DNA of 62,035 bases, from positions 1 through 62,035 of the forward strand of contig NZ_FXTK01000022.1 in assembly GCF_900182695.1 (NCBI RefSeq), given 5' to 3'. Shown here piece by piece: positions 1-7,728 of the stretch (position 1 is its first letter; the number at the start of each line of letters is the position of its first letter). The notes below the pieces were generated by a model, which saw only the letters and a program-made list of their open reading frames with translations, made no database searches and was not told the origin of the DNA. The DNA is from Paracoccus laeviglucosivorans (lineage in GTDB: Bacteria > Pseudomonadota > Alphaproteobacteria > Rhodobacterales > Rhodobacteraceae). Position numbers and translations under genes: made by a program.

Positions 1-66
1 GCCAACGGACACCCGCAAAGCCGCATCGACGACCTGCTGCCGTGGAACTTCAGGCCGTCAAGCTAA
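1..66 (+). CDS. C-terminal tail of an IS66-like transposase (partial)
   Basis: The frame starting at base 1 is open and ends at TAA 64-66. It encodes 21 residues that include RIDDLLPWNF. A tail with R-I-D-(D/E)-L-L-P-W-N is typical of the C-terminal segment of IS66-family transposases (TnpC), so this is probably the last part of such a gene running in from the left. Only the tail is visible, so neither activity nor intactness can be judged. No terminal inverted repeat can be recognised before the next gene, which begins about ten bases downstream. The family call rests on one short motif. Confidence 0.5.
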   Translation, partial: ANGHPQSRIDDLLPWNFRPSS

Positions 67-76
67 GCTAACCGTG

Positions 77-883
77 ATGGCCAGCGAACGCTTACGACTG
101 ATTGCCCTCGACCAGATCACGACCGAGACCGCTTTCAGCCTACGCCGGGGGAGGCAAGATAGACGGCACCGCGACAACTTGGCCGCAGCAGTCAAGCGAA
201 CGGGGCGACCTCTGGACCCGATCTTGCTTTGGCGCGATGATTCCGACACGGCTGCACCCCTTGTGCTCCTTGATGGGGAATACCGAATTGCTGCCTACAG
301 GCGGGCCGGGTGGACGGATGAAGTTCCTGCTCGAGTGATCGTATGCGACAGGCGGGAAGCCCTGCTTGAAGCTCTCAGGGCAAACGTCAAGGACACTGTG
401 CCGCTGACCAGTTCTGAGCGGCTAGATGCCGCATGGCGTCTTGTCCGACAGCCGATGGAAAGGCGCTACACCGTCCCAGAGGTCAGCAAGGCCGCAGGTA
501 TCGCCGCCCGCACGGTCGATAATATGCGCAAACGCCTTCGGGAGATGCAGATAGAGGGGCGGGAGCCGACAGGGGACTGGCACAGAGACAAGCGACTGCC
601 GCCCGTAGATGACGGAGGTGCAATACTTACGGATGCCCAGCGCAAGAAGGGTATAGCTGACCTGACGAAAGCAATCCGCGATCTGCTGGACAGACGAAAG
701 CACATTGGCATGCCAATCTTGCGGGATGCGGGGGCGGTTGACGATGCCCTGATAGAGGCGCTGGGAGAGAAGCGTATCGTGGCCTTGTATGATTACCTGC
801 ATGGGGAAGGGGACGAATACGATTATGATGAAGTCCCGGACGATGACGCGGAGGACCGGTTGCGGGCTGATTACGCCTTTTGA
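77..883 (+). CDS. ParB/Srx-domain DNA-binding protein
   Basis: About 268 aa. The first ~100 residues look like a ParB/Sulfiredoxin N-terminal domain: a 'lives by this rule' opening (LIALDQI), a conserved set of basic residues, then LLDGEYRIAAYRRAGW, which fits the G-x-x-R motif of ParB nucleotide-binding boxes. Around residues 135-160 there is a helix-turn-helix-like stretch (YTVPEVSKAAGIAARTVDN). The C-terminus is strongly acidic (Glu/Asp/Tyr-rich). There is no ParA partner, so this is more likely an element-encoded ParB-like regulator or maintenance protein than the chromosomal partition protein. A GTG three bases upstream (74) could also be the start. The gene lies between an IS66-like tail and an integrase, which suggests it is cargo of a mobile element. 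Confidence 0.65.
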   Translation: MASERLRLIALDQITTETAFSLRRGRQDRRHRDNLAAAVKRTGRPLDPILLWRDDSDTAAPLVLLDGEYRIAAYRRAGWTDEVPARVIVCDRREALLEALRANVKDTVPLTSSERLDAAWRLVRQPMERRYTVPEVSKAAGIAARTVDNMRKRLREMQIEGREPTGDWHRDKRLPPVDDGGAILTDAQRKKGIADLTKAIRDLLDRRKHIGMPILRDAGAVDDALIEALGEKRIVALYDYLHGEGDEYDYDEVPDDDAEDRLRADYAF

Positions 884-902
884 CCATTGTCCGATGTGCT
901 GA

Positions 903-920
903 CTACTACGCATGTAGTAG
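903..920. other. Hairpin between the ParB-like gene and the integrase
   Basis: CTACTAC and GTAGTAG form a seven-base-pair stem around GCAT, 20 bases after the ParB-like stop codon and between two convergent genes. It lacks a following T-run on either strand, so it is not a classical rho-independent terminator. A second weaker GC-rich dyad (GGGCGG/CGCCC) lies near 953-970. Role unknown: mRNA end structure or protein-binding site of the element. Confidence 0.35.
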
Positions 921-975
921 AACACGCAAATTGCGTGGTCATAGTTAGGTGCGGGCGGCTTTGGTCGCCCCATTC

Positions 976-2439
976 CTAGCTGGTTGCCGAGCGAACCAAG
1001 GCCGTGCCGGTCCCAACTGGAACATCTTCTTCCGGTAGCCTAACAGCCTCCACACAGGCTCTCATCTGTTCCCCAGATGACCTCGCGATATAGGCCGCTC
1101 GGGTCACGTTCCTCTTGTCCGGGACATGCCCGATCACATCCTTAATCACAGGCTCCGGCTGGCCCGCTCTGTCTGCTGTCGTGGCAAACCAACGCCGCGC
1201 GGAGTGGAAGTTGACCAGACTCCGCCGCTTTCCGTCCCGCTTGTCATCGACTCCCAAATGGGTCCTGTAGCGCCTGAAGCGTTTCCCGAAGGTGTCGCCG
1301 GGGTCGCGCTCAATGGCGAGCTCATGGAACAGCCAAGCCTTGCCGTCTTTCGGTTGCCCTTTGCTGTCCTTCAGGCGGCGCTTCACGATGTCCATGAGGT
1401 CTGGGTGAACGGGGACGGGGCGGGCTGCGGCGTCGGTCTTGCCTTGCTGGATGTCGAACACCAGTCCGGCTCCCCCGACCTCTCGGACCTCTTCGACCCA
1501 AAGTGTGGCAATCTCGGCAACGCGCATCCCTGATAGCAAAGATATGCGCAGGATGTCTTGGATTTGCGTTTCGTGATTGGGGTCCATGCCCGAAGGGTAG
1601 GGGCAGTATAGGAGCTTTTTGACCTCCTCTTCAGTGAAGGGTCGTTCCGTCTCCTTCGCGCCGCGCTCCGCCCGCCCTGCCTTGCGTTCAAGCATCTGGT
1701 CATTCCAAGGCCAGCCGGTCCCTCTAGGCTCGCCTACAGGCAGGCTTACGTGGCCCCGTGCTGCCAGATACTTCCAATACCCGCGCAGGGCCGTCAGGTG
1801 CTTGCCCTGTGTCGCAGGGTGCATGGGGTCTATCATTTCAGAGACGTAGCGGCCCGCATGGCGACGGTCCAGCCTGTTGAGCATCAGCGGGGGCTTCTGT
1901 GCTGCTGCCCATGCTGCGAGCTTTCCGATTAGGCCCCTGCGTTCGTTGCCAGTCTTGGGAGCAATCTTTGCGGCTTTGAGGTAATCGTCCACATGCACGT
2001 CGAGCGGCTCGTAGCCGTGCAATGCGTCTAAGAATGCGCCTCGTTCCTCTGGGTCTTTTATCTTATCGGCTTCGCTCTCGGCAGACAGCACAGCGGCCTC
2101 GTAAGGGCTCACAACGGGATCTTCAGGGCCGTCTGAGTGCTGATCTGAAACCGCCGCTATCGCCTCCCTGTGGAGCACCCCACGCTCTCTAGCGGTCATC
2201 TCCTGTCCCGTGATGCCTCGGCCTTCACGGACGCAATCAAAGACCTCCGCTGTTTCGCGTTCTAGACCGTCACGAAGGCGCTGCGCTGTGCGGAGGTCTG
2301 AGGTGGCAAGGTTGACCATCCAGAAGCGGCCCCTTCCGACAGCCTCACGGCAGGCTTCAGGGATCTCCCTGCGAAACCACCAACGGTCATGCTTGAGGGT
2401 CAGAAGCCTGCGCCCCGCGTTCTTGCTCCGTCCCGCCAT
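976..2439 (-). CDS. Tyrosine recombinase / phage-type integrase
   Basis: 487 aa when started at the ATG at 2439 (MAGRSKN...). The frame stays open further upstream into yehW, but that extension is unlike an integrase. The N-terminal ~100 residues resemble the DUF6538 / arm-type region of proteobacterial integrases (WWFRREIPEACREAVG). A core-binding SAM-like region follows, then the catalytic domain with ISLLSGMRVAEIATLW (first catalytic Arg), HSARRWFATTADRAG (His-x-x-Arg box) and VIGHVPDKRNVTRAAYI (second His and the presumed Tyr nucleophile). This set of R-H-R-H-Y residues identifies a site-specific tyrosine recombinase. The gene points away from yehW and begins only about 28 bases from its stop codon, so the attachment site is probably in the 3' end of that permease gene. 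The rest of the element lies to the left. Confidence 0.9.
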   Translation of the reverse strand: MAGRSKNAGRRLLTLKHDRWWFRREIPEACREAVGRGRFWMVNLATSDLRTAQRLRDGLERETAEVFDCVREGRGITGQEMTARERGVLHREAIAAVSDQHSDGPEDPVVSPYEAAVLSAESEADKIKDPEERGAFLDALHGYEPLDVHVDDYLKAAKIAPKTGNERRGLIGKLAAWAAAQKPPLMLNRLDRRHAGRYVSEMIDPMHPATQGKHLTALRGYWKYLAARGHVSLPVGEPRGTGWPWNDQMLERKAGRAERGAKETERPFTEEEVKKLLYCPYPSGMDPNHETQIQDILRISLLSGMRVAEIATLWVEEVREVGGAGLVFDIQQGKTDAAARPVPVHPDLMDIVKRRLKDSKGQPKDGKAWLFHELAIERDPGDTFGKRFRRYRTHLGVDDKRDGKRRSLVNFHSARRWFATTADRAGQPEPVIKDVIGHVPDKRNVTRAAYIARSSGEQMRACVEAVRLPEEDVPVGTGTALVRSATS

Positions 2440-2467
2440 GATGCCCCATTCTGACCAGCCATTCCAA

Positions 2468-3205
2468 TCAGTCGGTTTGCCCTGTTGCGCGGGCTGCGCG
2501 GCGTTCCAGATGCTGGAAACCCGCATGGATCAGCACGGCGATGATGCCGACGATCATGCCGCCCTGCACGACATAGGCCGTGTTCGATGATAAAAGCCCC
2601 GCGATGATGACCTCGCCCAGCGTCTTGGCCGCGACGGTCGAGCCGATGGTGGCCGTGCCAAGCGAGATCACGGCCGTCAGCCGCATCCCGGCCAGCAGCA
2701 GTGGCAGCGCCAGCGGCAGATCGACCTGCCAAAGCCGCTGGGCGGGGGTCAGGCCCATGCCCCGCGCGGCCTCGGCCACCTTTGCGGGCTGTCCGGTCAG
2801 GGCGGCCAGCGCGTTTTCAAAGACGGGCAGCAGGCCGTAAAGGATCAGCGCGACCAGCGTGGGGCCGGTCCCGAAGCCCATGACCGGCACGGCAAGGGCC
2901 AGCACGGCGACGGGGGGGAATGTCTGGCCGATGGTGGTGATGGTGCGTGCCAGCGGCAGGAATTCGCGCCCGACGGGTCGCGTGACGAACAATGCCAATG
3001 CCAGCGCAACGGCGGTCGAGATCAGCACGGCAAGCGCCACGATCCCCAGATGAAACAGGGTCAGCCGCAACAGGCTGGCTTGGGTATAGATGGCGGGCGC
3101 GCCATTGCGGGTCAGCGGCTGGAACAGGACAGCAAAGCTGGTCGGGCTAAGCAGGAATGCCAGCGCGAATGCCGCAGCCAAGGCCAGAAGCAGCCGCCCG
3201 ATCAT
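2468..3205 (-). CDS. yehW: Osmoprotectant ABC transporter permease YehW-like
   Basis: 245 aa, close to the 243 aa of E. coli YehW. An inner-membrane permease with about five to six hydrophobic segments and the EAA-type loop contacting the ATPase (residues ~150-175, VAEAARGMGLTPAQRLWQVDLPLALP). It belongs to the OpuBB/ProW-like permease family for glycine betaine and related quaternary amines. It is the last gene of an osmF-yehY-yehX-yehW operon read on the minus strand. Its ATG overlaps the stop of yehX by four bases (ATGA). The 3' end touches an integrated element; the length and C-terminus look normal, so the gene has apparently kept or regained a full 3' end after integration. Confidence 0.85.
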   Translation of the reverse strand: MIGRLLLALAAAFALAFLLSPTSFAVLFQPLTRNGAPAIYTQASLLRLTLFHLGIVALAVLISTAVALALALFVTRPVGREFLPLARTITTIGQTFPPVAVLALAVPVMGFGTGPTLVALILYGLLPVFENALAALTGQPAKVAEAARGMGLTPAQRLWQVDLPLALPLLLAGMRLTAVISLGTATIGSTVAAKTLGEVIIAGLLSSNTAYVVQGGMIVGIIAVLIHAGFQHLERRAARATGQTD

Positions 3206-4128
3206 TGCCGGTCCTGCGCCGCATTGGCGCGCAGCGCATCAAGCGTGACGATGCCGCCGCCCTGGACAGGCAGGGCGTCACGCCCGCTCCACAGGCATTC
3301 GGCCAAGGCATCGCGCAATGTGGCGTCACGCGCGATGGGCGTGCCATGCGCCTCGCCCGGCATCGTGATCGGTCCGATGCCGGTCAGCGACAGCAGACGA
3401 AACGCCCGCTCGGTCGGGCCGATCAGGTCGCGGACGAAGGGGGTCGCAGGTTGGGTCAGGATTTGCGCGGGGCTGTCATATTGCAGCACACGGCCCCGGT
3501 CCATGACGGCGATGCGGTCGCCCAGTTGCACCGCTTCCTGAATGTCATGGGTGACAAGGATGATCGTCGTGCCCAGCTGACGCTGGATGTCGCGCAGATC
3601 GGACTGCGCCTTGGCGCGGATCACCGAATCCAGCGCGCCAAAGGGTTCGTCCATCAGCAGCAGATCTGGCTTTGCCGCAAGGGCGCGGGCCACGCCCACA
3701 CGCTGGGCCTGACCGCCCGACAGCTGATGCGGCATCCGGTCGCGAAACGCCGCAGGCTCAAGCTGGAACAGCGCCAGCAATTCGTCGATGCGGGCGTCGA
3801 TCCGCGACTTTGGCCAGCCCAGCAGGCGCGGCACGGTAGCGATGTTGCGGGCAACGGTGCGGTGCGGAAACAGCCCGTCGCCCTGTATGGCATAGCCGAT
3901 GCGGCGCCGCAGGTGGTGGACGGGCAGGCTTGCGGTATCCGCCCCGTCGATCAGCACCTGCCCAGATGACGGCTGCACCAGCCGGTTGATCAGCCGCAGC
4001 AGCGTCGTCTTGCCCGAACCCGAGGTGCCCACAAGCACCGCGATCTGTCCGGTCTGGACGGTCAGGCTGACATCGTTCACAGCGGTCACTTCGCCGTAAT
4101 GGCGCGTCAGGTTGCGCAACTCGATCAT
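3202..4128 (-). CDS. yehX: Osmoprotectant ABC transporter ATP-binding protein YehX-like
   Basis: 308 aa, the same size as E. coli YehX. It has Walker A GTSGSGKTT (residues ~36-44), the ABC signature LSGGQAQRVGVARAL and Walker B LLLMDEPFGALD followed by the H-loop VTHD. After residue ~240 comes a short C-terminal extension of the ProV/OpuCA type with one CBS-like remnant (MPGEAHGTPIARDATLRDAL...). It energises uptake by the YehY/YehW permease pair. The start at 4128 is chosen because MIELRNLTRHYGE is the usual N-terminus and because it gives ATGA overlaps both with yehY upstream and yehW downstream. The longer open frame to 4665 is only antiphase reading through yehY. Confidence 0.88.
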   Translation of the reverse strand: MIELRNLTRHYGEVTAVNDVSLTVQTGQIAVLVGTSGSGKTTLLRLINRLVQPSSGQVLIDGADTASLPVHHLRRRIGYAIQGDGLFPHRTVARNIATVPRLLGWPKSRIDARIDELLALFQLEPAAFRDRMPHQLSGGQAQRVGVARALAAKPDLLLMDEPFGALDSVIRAKAQSDLRDIQRQLGTTIILVTHDIQEAVQLGDRIAVMDRGRVLQYDSPAQILTQPATPFVRDLIGPTERAFRLLSLTGIGPITMPGEAHGTPIARDATLRDALAECLWSGRDALPVQGGGIVTLDALRANAAQDRQ

Positions 4129-5264
4129 GCTTGCCCCCTTGTGGCGCGGCTTTGGTCCACCAGCAGGCCCATGACGATGCCCGATACCAGTGCCAGCGCG
4201 ATGGTGGGCAGTGCGCCCAGCAGCACCAGATCCATCGCGGTCTGGTTCAGGCCCTGAAAGACGAAGGTGCCGAATCCGCCGCCTCCGATCAGGCCGGCGA
4301 TGACGGTAAGGCCGATGTTTTGCACCAGCACGATCCGCACCGCCGCCAGCAGCGCAGGCAGGCCCAGCGGCAGTAGGATCTGGAACATCATCTGCGCCCG
4401 CGTCATGCCCAGCCCCGCCGCTGCGTCCCGTGCCGTCGCTGGCACCCCCGCCAGCCCCGACAAGGTGTTGGAAACGACGGGCAGCAGCGAATACAGAAAC
4501 AGCGCAACCAGCGCTGGGAACATGCCGATCCCCGACACGCCCAGCCGACCCGCGCCGGGCAAGGTCGCGGCGATCCAGCCAAGGATCGGGATCATGATCC
4601 CGAACAGCGCCAGCGAGGGGATGGTTTGCAGGACGTTCAGCACCGCCAGCACAGGCCCGCGCCATCGTGGCGCCTGATAGATGGCGATGCCCAAGGGCAG
4701 GCCCGCCAGCAGCGCCAGCCCCAGCGAACCGAATGCAAGGATCAGATGGGCCCGCGCCTCATGCGCGAAGGTATCCTGACGCGCGGCGAGTTCGCGCATG
4801 ACCGACACATCCGCCAGCTGCCCCGACAGCAGCAGCGCTGCGACTTGGGCCAGCGCACCCGCCAGCATCAGCCAGCTTGCGCGTAGCGAGGGACGCATCC
4901 GCGTGACCCCATCCGCCCACATCAGCGAAAATGCCAGCAGCATCAGCCAGAAGCCCGATGCCGGGCTGACCCGCGCCAGCTTGTTGTCCGGCCCGACCAG
5001 CTGGCTTGCCGCTGCCCCCAGCGACAGGACCAGCACGGCAATGCCAAGCGCTGCCGCGACGATCCGAAGGCGCGGCGACCAGTATCGCAGGCAGCCAAGG
5101 ATCAGGACCGCCGCCAATCCCAGCGCGACCGGCCAGCCTGCCTCAAGCGCGGCTGCCAGCGTCAGGCTGTCGCCCGCAGCAATGCGGTTGGGTTTGAATT
5201 GCACCAGCGGCAGCCAAAGCCCGACAAGCCCAAGGATCGCGACAAGAATAGCGGGCGGGGACAT
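4125..5264 (-). CDS. yehY: Osmoprotectant ABC transporter permease YehY-like
   Basis: 379 aa (E. coli YehY is 385). The N-terminal ~170 residues hold several extra hydrophobic segments before the BPD_transp_1 domain, as in YehY; the C-terminal half is the true permease domain with the loop ATARDAAAGLGMTRAQMMFQ. It pairs with YehW as a heterodimeric channel for the osmolyte ABC importer. It starts six bases after the osmF stop codon and overlaps yehX by ATGA, so the four genes are almost certainly one transcript. Confidence 0.85.
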   Translation of the reverse strand: MSPPAILVAILGLVGLWLPLVQFKPNRIAAGDSLTLAAALEAGWPVALGLAAVLILGCLRYWSPRLRIVAAALGIAVLVLSLGAAASQLVGPDNKLARVSPASGFWLMLLAFSLMWADGVTRMRPSLRASWLMLAGALAQVAALLLSGQLADVSVMRELAARQDTFAHEARAHLILAFGSLGLALLAGLPLGIAIYQAPRWRGPVLAVLNVLQTIPSLALFGIMIPILGWIAATLPGAGRLGVSGIGMFPALVALFLYSLLPVVSNTLSGLAGVPATARDAAAGLGMTRAQMMFQILLPLGLPALLAAVRIVLVQNIGLTVIAGLIGGGGFGTFVFQGLNQTAMDLVLLGALPTIALALVSGIVMGLLVDQSRATRGQA

Positions 5265-5270
5265 GCGGCT

Positions 5271-6185
5271 TTATTGCTTGAGGAACCCCGCCTGGGTCAG
5301 GTAATCCTGCGCGACGGTGGCTGCGGGTTCGCCGCCGACCTGCACGCGGCCGTTCAGCTGTTGCAGGGTCTGCAGCGTCAGGGTCTGAAAGATCGGGGCC
5401 AGCACGTCGCGGATCTGGGGATGCGCCTCAAGCACCTTGGCGCGGACGATGGGGGCGGGGGCATAGACGGGCTGCACCGCCTTGTCATCCTCCATCACCA
5501 GCAGCCCGGCTTCGGCGATGGCGCCGTCCGTGCCATAGACCATCGCGGCATTCACGCCCGATGTCTGTTGCGCCGCCGCAGCAATGGTTGCCGCCGTGTC
5601 GCCCCCCGCAAGCTGGACCAGCTGTTCGGGTTTCAGCGTAAAGCCGTAAGCCTGCTGAAAGGCGGGCAGCGCGGCGGGCGAGGTCACGAATTCGGTCGAG
5701 GCAGCCAGCTTCACCTCTCCCCCGCCGGCGATCCATTCACCGAACTGGGACATGGTGGTCAGGCCGTTCTTTTCGGCCAGATCCTGACGCAGCGCGATGG
5801 CCCAGGTGTTGTTGGCGGGCGCGGGCTCCAGCCACACGATATCGTTCTGTTCCTTGTCCAGTTCCGCCACGCGGGCATAGCCCTTGGCCGCGTCCTTCCA
5901 CACGTCGCTGTCGGCTTCGTTGAAAAAGAATGCGCCGTTTGCGGTATATTCAGGATAAATGTCGATCTGCCCCGCCGTGATCGCATCCCGCATGATCGGG
6001 GTCGCGCCAAGTTGCAGCTTGTCCTGCACCGGCAGTCCGGCATCACGCAACGCCAGCAGGATCACGTTGCCCAGCACCCCGCCTTCGGTGTCGATCTTTG
6101 ACGAAACCACGATGTCCTGCGCGGCCACGGGCATCGAGAGCATGAAAAGCGAAGCGACGGTGGCAAGGGGGATATGACGCAGCAT
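5271..6185 (-). CDS. osmF: Periplasmic osmoprotectant-binding protein OsmF/YehZ-like
   Basis: 304 aa, matching E. coli OsmF (305 aa). It starts with a Sec signal peptide (MLRHIPLATVASLFMLSMPVAAQ, cut near residue 23) and continues as an OpuAC-type substrate-binding protein: DIVVSSKIDTEGGVLGN at the N-terminus, ...GQIDIYPEYTANGAFFF and ...IVWLEPAPANNTWAIALR in the ligand-cleft region. It would capture glycine betaine or similar compounds with low affinity and deliver them to YehY/YehW. It is the first gene of the operon, so the promoter should lie in the ~215 bases upstream (6186-6401). No clear -35/-10 could be assigned there. Confidence 0.88.
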   Translation of the reverse strand: MLRHIPLATVASLFMLSMPVAAQDIVVSSKIDTEGGVLGNVILLALRDAGLPVQDKLQLGATPIMRDAITAGQIDIYPEYTANGAFFFNEADSDVWKDAAKGYARVAELDKEQNDIVWLEPAPANNTWAIALRQDLAEKNGLTTMSQFGEWIAGGGEVKLAASTEFVTSPAALPAFQQAYGFTLKPEQLVQLAGGDTAATIAAAAQQTSGVNAAMVYGTDGAIAEAGLLVMEDDKAVQPVYAPAPIVRAKVLEAHPQIRDVLAPIFQTLTLQTLQQLNGRVQVGGEPAATVAQDYLTQAGFLKQ

Positions 6186-6401
6186 GGCGAACCTTCGGGA
6201 TCAGGGGCTGGGACTGGCTAGACTCCTGAAAGGGCGAAAGGTTCCCGCCCGTGGGCAAGCGGGGCATTTCGGGGGCTCGGGCCACTTGGGCAATTGCCCG
6301 GATCGCGGGCGGATGGCAAAAAACCGCTTAAGCTTTTGGGCTGCTGCGTTGACCTGTGAAGGCCGCGAAGACGGGGCCAAGGTTAACGCAAGGTAAGCTT
6401 A

Positions 6402-6554
6402 ATGAAACAGGACACTGTTATGGCCGCAAACTTCATCACCGCAATCATGGCTGGCGGCATGCTTTTCGCCACCTCGTTGATCGTTATGCAAAGTATGGGA
6501 TTGATGGTCGATATGGGACCGATCGCCGTTCCCGAAGATCAGCGCGACAAATAG
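6402..6554 (+). CDS. Small membrane protein, 50 aa
   Basis: ATG 6402 to TAG 6552-6554 encodes 50 residues: a short polar start, one strongly hydrophobic segment rich in Met, Ala and Ile (residues ~9-30, e.g. FITAIMAGGMLFATSLIVMQ) and a charged tail ending EDQRDK. This is the layout of a single-span small membrane protein. A purine-rich AAGGTAAG lies about ten bases upstream. A second start at 6420 would give 44 aa. The last 16 bases overlap the 3' end of the convergent endonuclease gene. It is too short to show a family. Third positions are GC-rich and there are no rare-codon clusters, which favours a real gene. Confidence 0.5.
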   Translation: MKQDTVMAANFITAIMAGGMLFATSLIVMQSMGLMVDMGPIAVPEDQRDK

Positions 6555-7468
6555 AAATCCGCGACGCTGCTGACCCGGATCTCCATGTTGCTGGATGCGC
6601 CTGCCATCACGTCGAAATCGGCGTAGGCGTCCAGCTCCAGCCCGGTTTCCTCGGCAATGGCGCTGATCGGGACCTGACTGTCCTGAAAATCACCAAAGAC
6701 GAAACGCCCGCCCGAGGGGCGCGGCAGATAATCCATTTGCGAACGGCGATAGCCGATGGTGGTCAACTCGCCCGTGCCCGCATGGATAAAGGCCAGTATC
6801 TTCCAGAACGCGACGGGTATCTGGCGGTTGTAATAGGTCGGATCGGCATCGGACAGGATCGGCCCGGTGATGACCGTGACGCGCAGATTGGAACGGTCGG
6901 CATTGTCCAGCACGTAATCTTCAAGATCCAGCCAGATGCCGCCGTTGAAGCCCTGCCGCTGCGGCGCGACATTGGTGATGTGGAACGTGTCCACATCGGC
7001 GCGCTTGGCGGTGTCGCGGCTGCCCCAGTTCGGGTCTTCACGCCGCGTCATGTGGCCCCGGCTGAAAAGCCCGCGCCGTTCGTCGCCATAACCTTCGCGC
7101 AGGTTCTGATGGCTGGGATCGATGCGCGGATCACGCCGCCATGTATTGCTGCGCGGCACGCCCCGGTCGGATTGCGCACCGTCGATATTGCAGGCGCTGT
7201 AAATGGGCAGGGCGCGCGATTTCGACATCCGCACCGAAAAATGCGTATAGCGCAGTTCGGTTGCGTCCTGCCCGTTGCGCCGTGCGGCTGGCAAAAGCTC
7301 GATCAGGTCGTCCGCCCAGCGGCCCGGACCGGGCAGCGGCAGAGGCGTTGCGGGCAAAACGAAGCCGGGATCATAGCCCCGGCGGTCGTCATAGCTTTCC
7401 AGCGGCAACACCCCTTCGGTCACGCGAAGGGGATCAAGCTCGGCCAACGGCCCGAATTGCAGCCGCAT
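6539..7468 (-). CDS. DNA/RNA non-specific endonuclease (NUC/EndoG family)
   Basis: 309 aa. The nuclease core is at residues ~70-290. FSRGHMTRREDPNWG (catalytic His139 in an S-R-G-H variant of the usual D-R-G-H) is followed by FHITNVAPQRQGFNGG and W-L-D-L-E, with Asn166, Asn175 and Glu183 as probable metal and phosphate ligands. The ββα-metal fold of EndoG and NucA cuts single- and double-stranded DNA and RNA. There is no signal peptide, unlike secreted NucA. The first ~65 residues are a separate, Pro/Leu-rich region. The start at 7468 was chosen because it forms a TGATG overlap with the preceding small gene; a longer frame to 7531 exists. Last gene of the protease/small protein/nuclease cassette. 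Confidence 0.85.
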   Translation of the reverse strand: MRLQFGPLAELDPLRVTEGVLPLESYDDRRGYDPGFVLPATPLPLPGPGRWADDLIELLPAARRNGQDATELRYTHFSVRMSKSRALPIYSACNIDGAQSDRGVPRSNTWRRDPRIDPSHQNLREGYGDERRGLFSRGHMTRREDPNWGSRDTAKRADVDTFHITNVAPQRQGFNGGIWLDLEDYVLDNADRSNLRVTVITGPILSDADPTYYNRQIPVAFWKILAFIHAGTGELTTIGYRRSQMDYLPRPSGGRFVFGDFQDSQVPISAIAEETGLELDAYADFDVMAGASSNMEIRVSSVADFYLSR

Positions 7469-7728
7469 CAGCGCAGCTGTGCCTTGTGCGGAGGATTCAG
7501 CGTGAAGATTTTTTCCTGCGACAGACGCCAATGCGCCAGATCGCCGATGCTTTTGCGAACCTGACCCAGCGTGCCTTTGACGCGGATCGTGCCCGGCACG
7601 ACCTCTTCGGCGGCCAGCGGCTTCAGATGATCCATCACCCGCGCCGTTTCTTCGCGGCTGGGGTCCTGATCGTCGGAATAGACGATCATGCAGCTGTCCG
7701 ACTTCTTGCGTTGCACCTTCATAGTCAT
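7468..7728 (-). CDS. Small protein between subtilase and endonuclease, 86 aa, possibly I9-like
   Basis: 86 aa from the ATG at 7728, which overlaps the subtilase stop as TGATG; its own stop overlaps the endonuclease start in the same way, so the three genes are translationally coupled. No signal peptide. By eye the order of predicted elements is strand (SCMIVYSD), helix (SREETARVMDHLK), strand (GTIRVKG), helix (TLGQVRKSIGDLAH), strand (EKIFTLNPP). This order resembles the ferredoxin-like inhibitor I9/subtilisin propeptide fold, with a C-terminal strand and tail that in I9 proteins enters the protease active site. It could be a separate inhibitor or folding helper for the subtilase, or an immunity protein for the nuclease. 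This is inference from pattern only. Confidence 0.7.
   Translation of the reverse strand: MTMKVQRKKSDSCMIVYSDDQDPSREETARVMDHLKPLAAEEVVPGTIRVKGTLGQVRKSIGDLAHWRLSQEKIFTLNPPHKAQLR

Noticed and set aside
1..2530. Complete prophage
   Set aside because: Only an integrase, a ParB-like gene and a transposase tail are visible; no structural phage genes are in the window.
4129..4665. Longer start for the YehX ATPase
   Set aside because: The extension is an out-of-phase reading of yehY; ATGA coupling and the family N-terminus fix the start at 4128.
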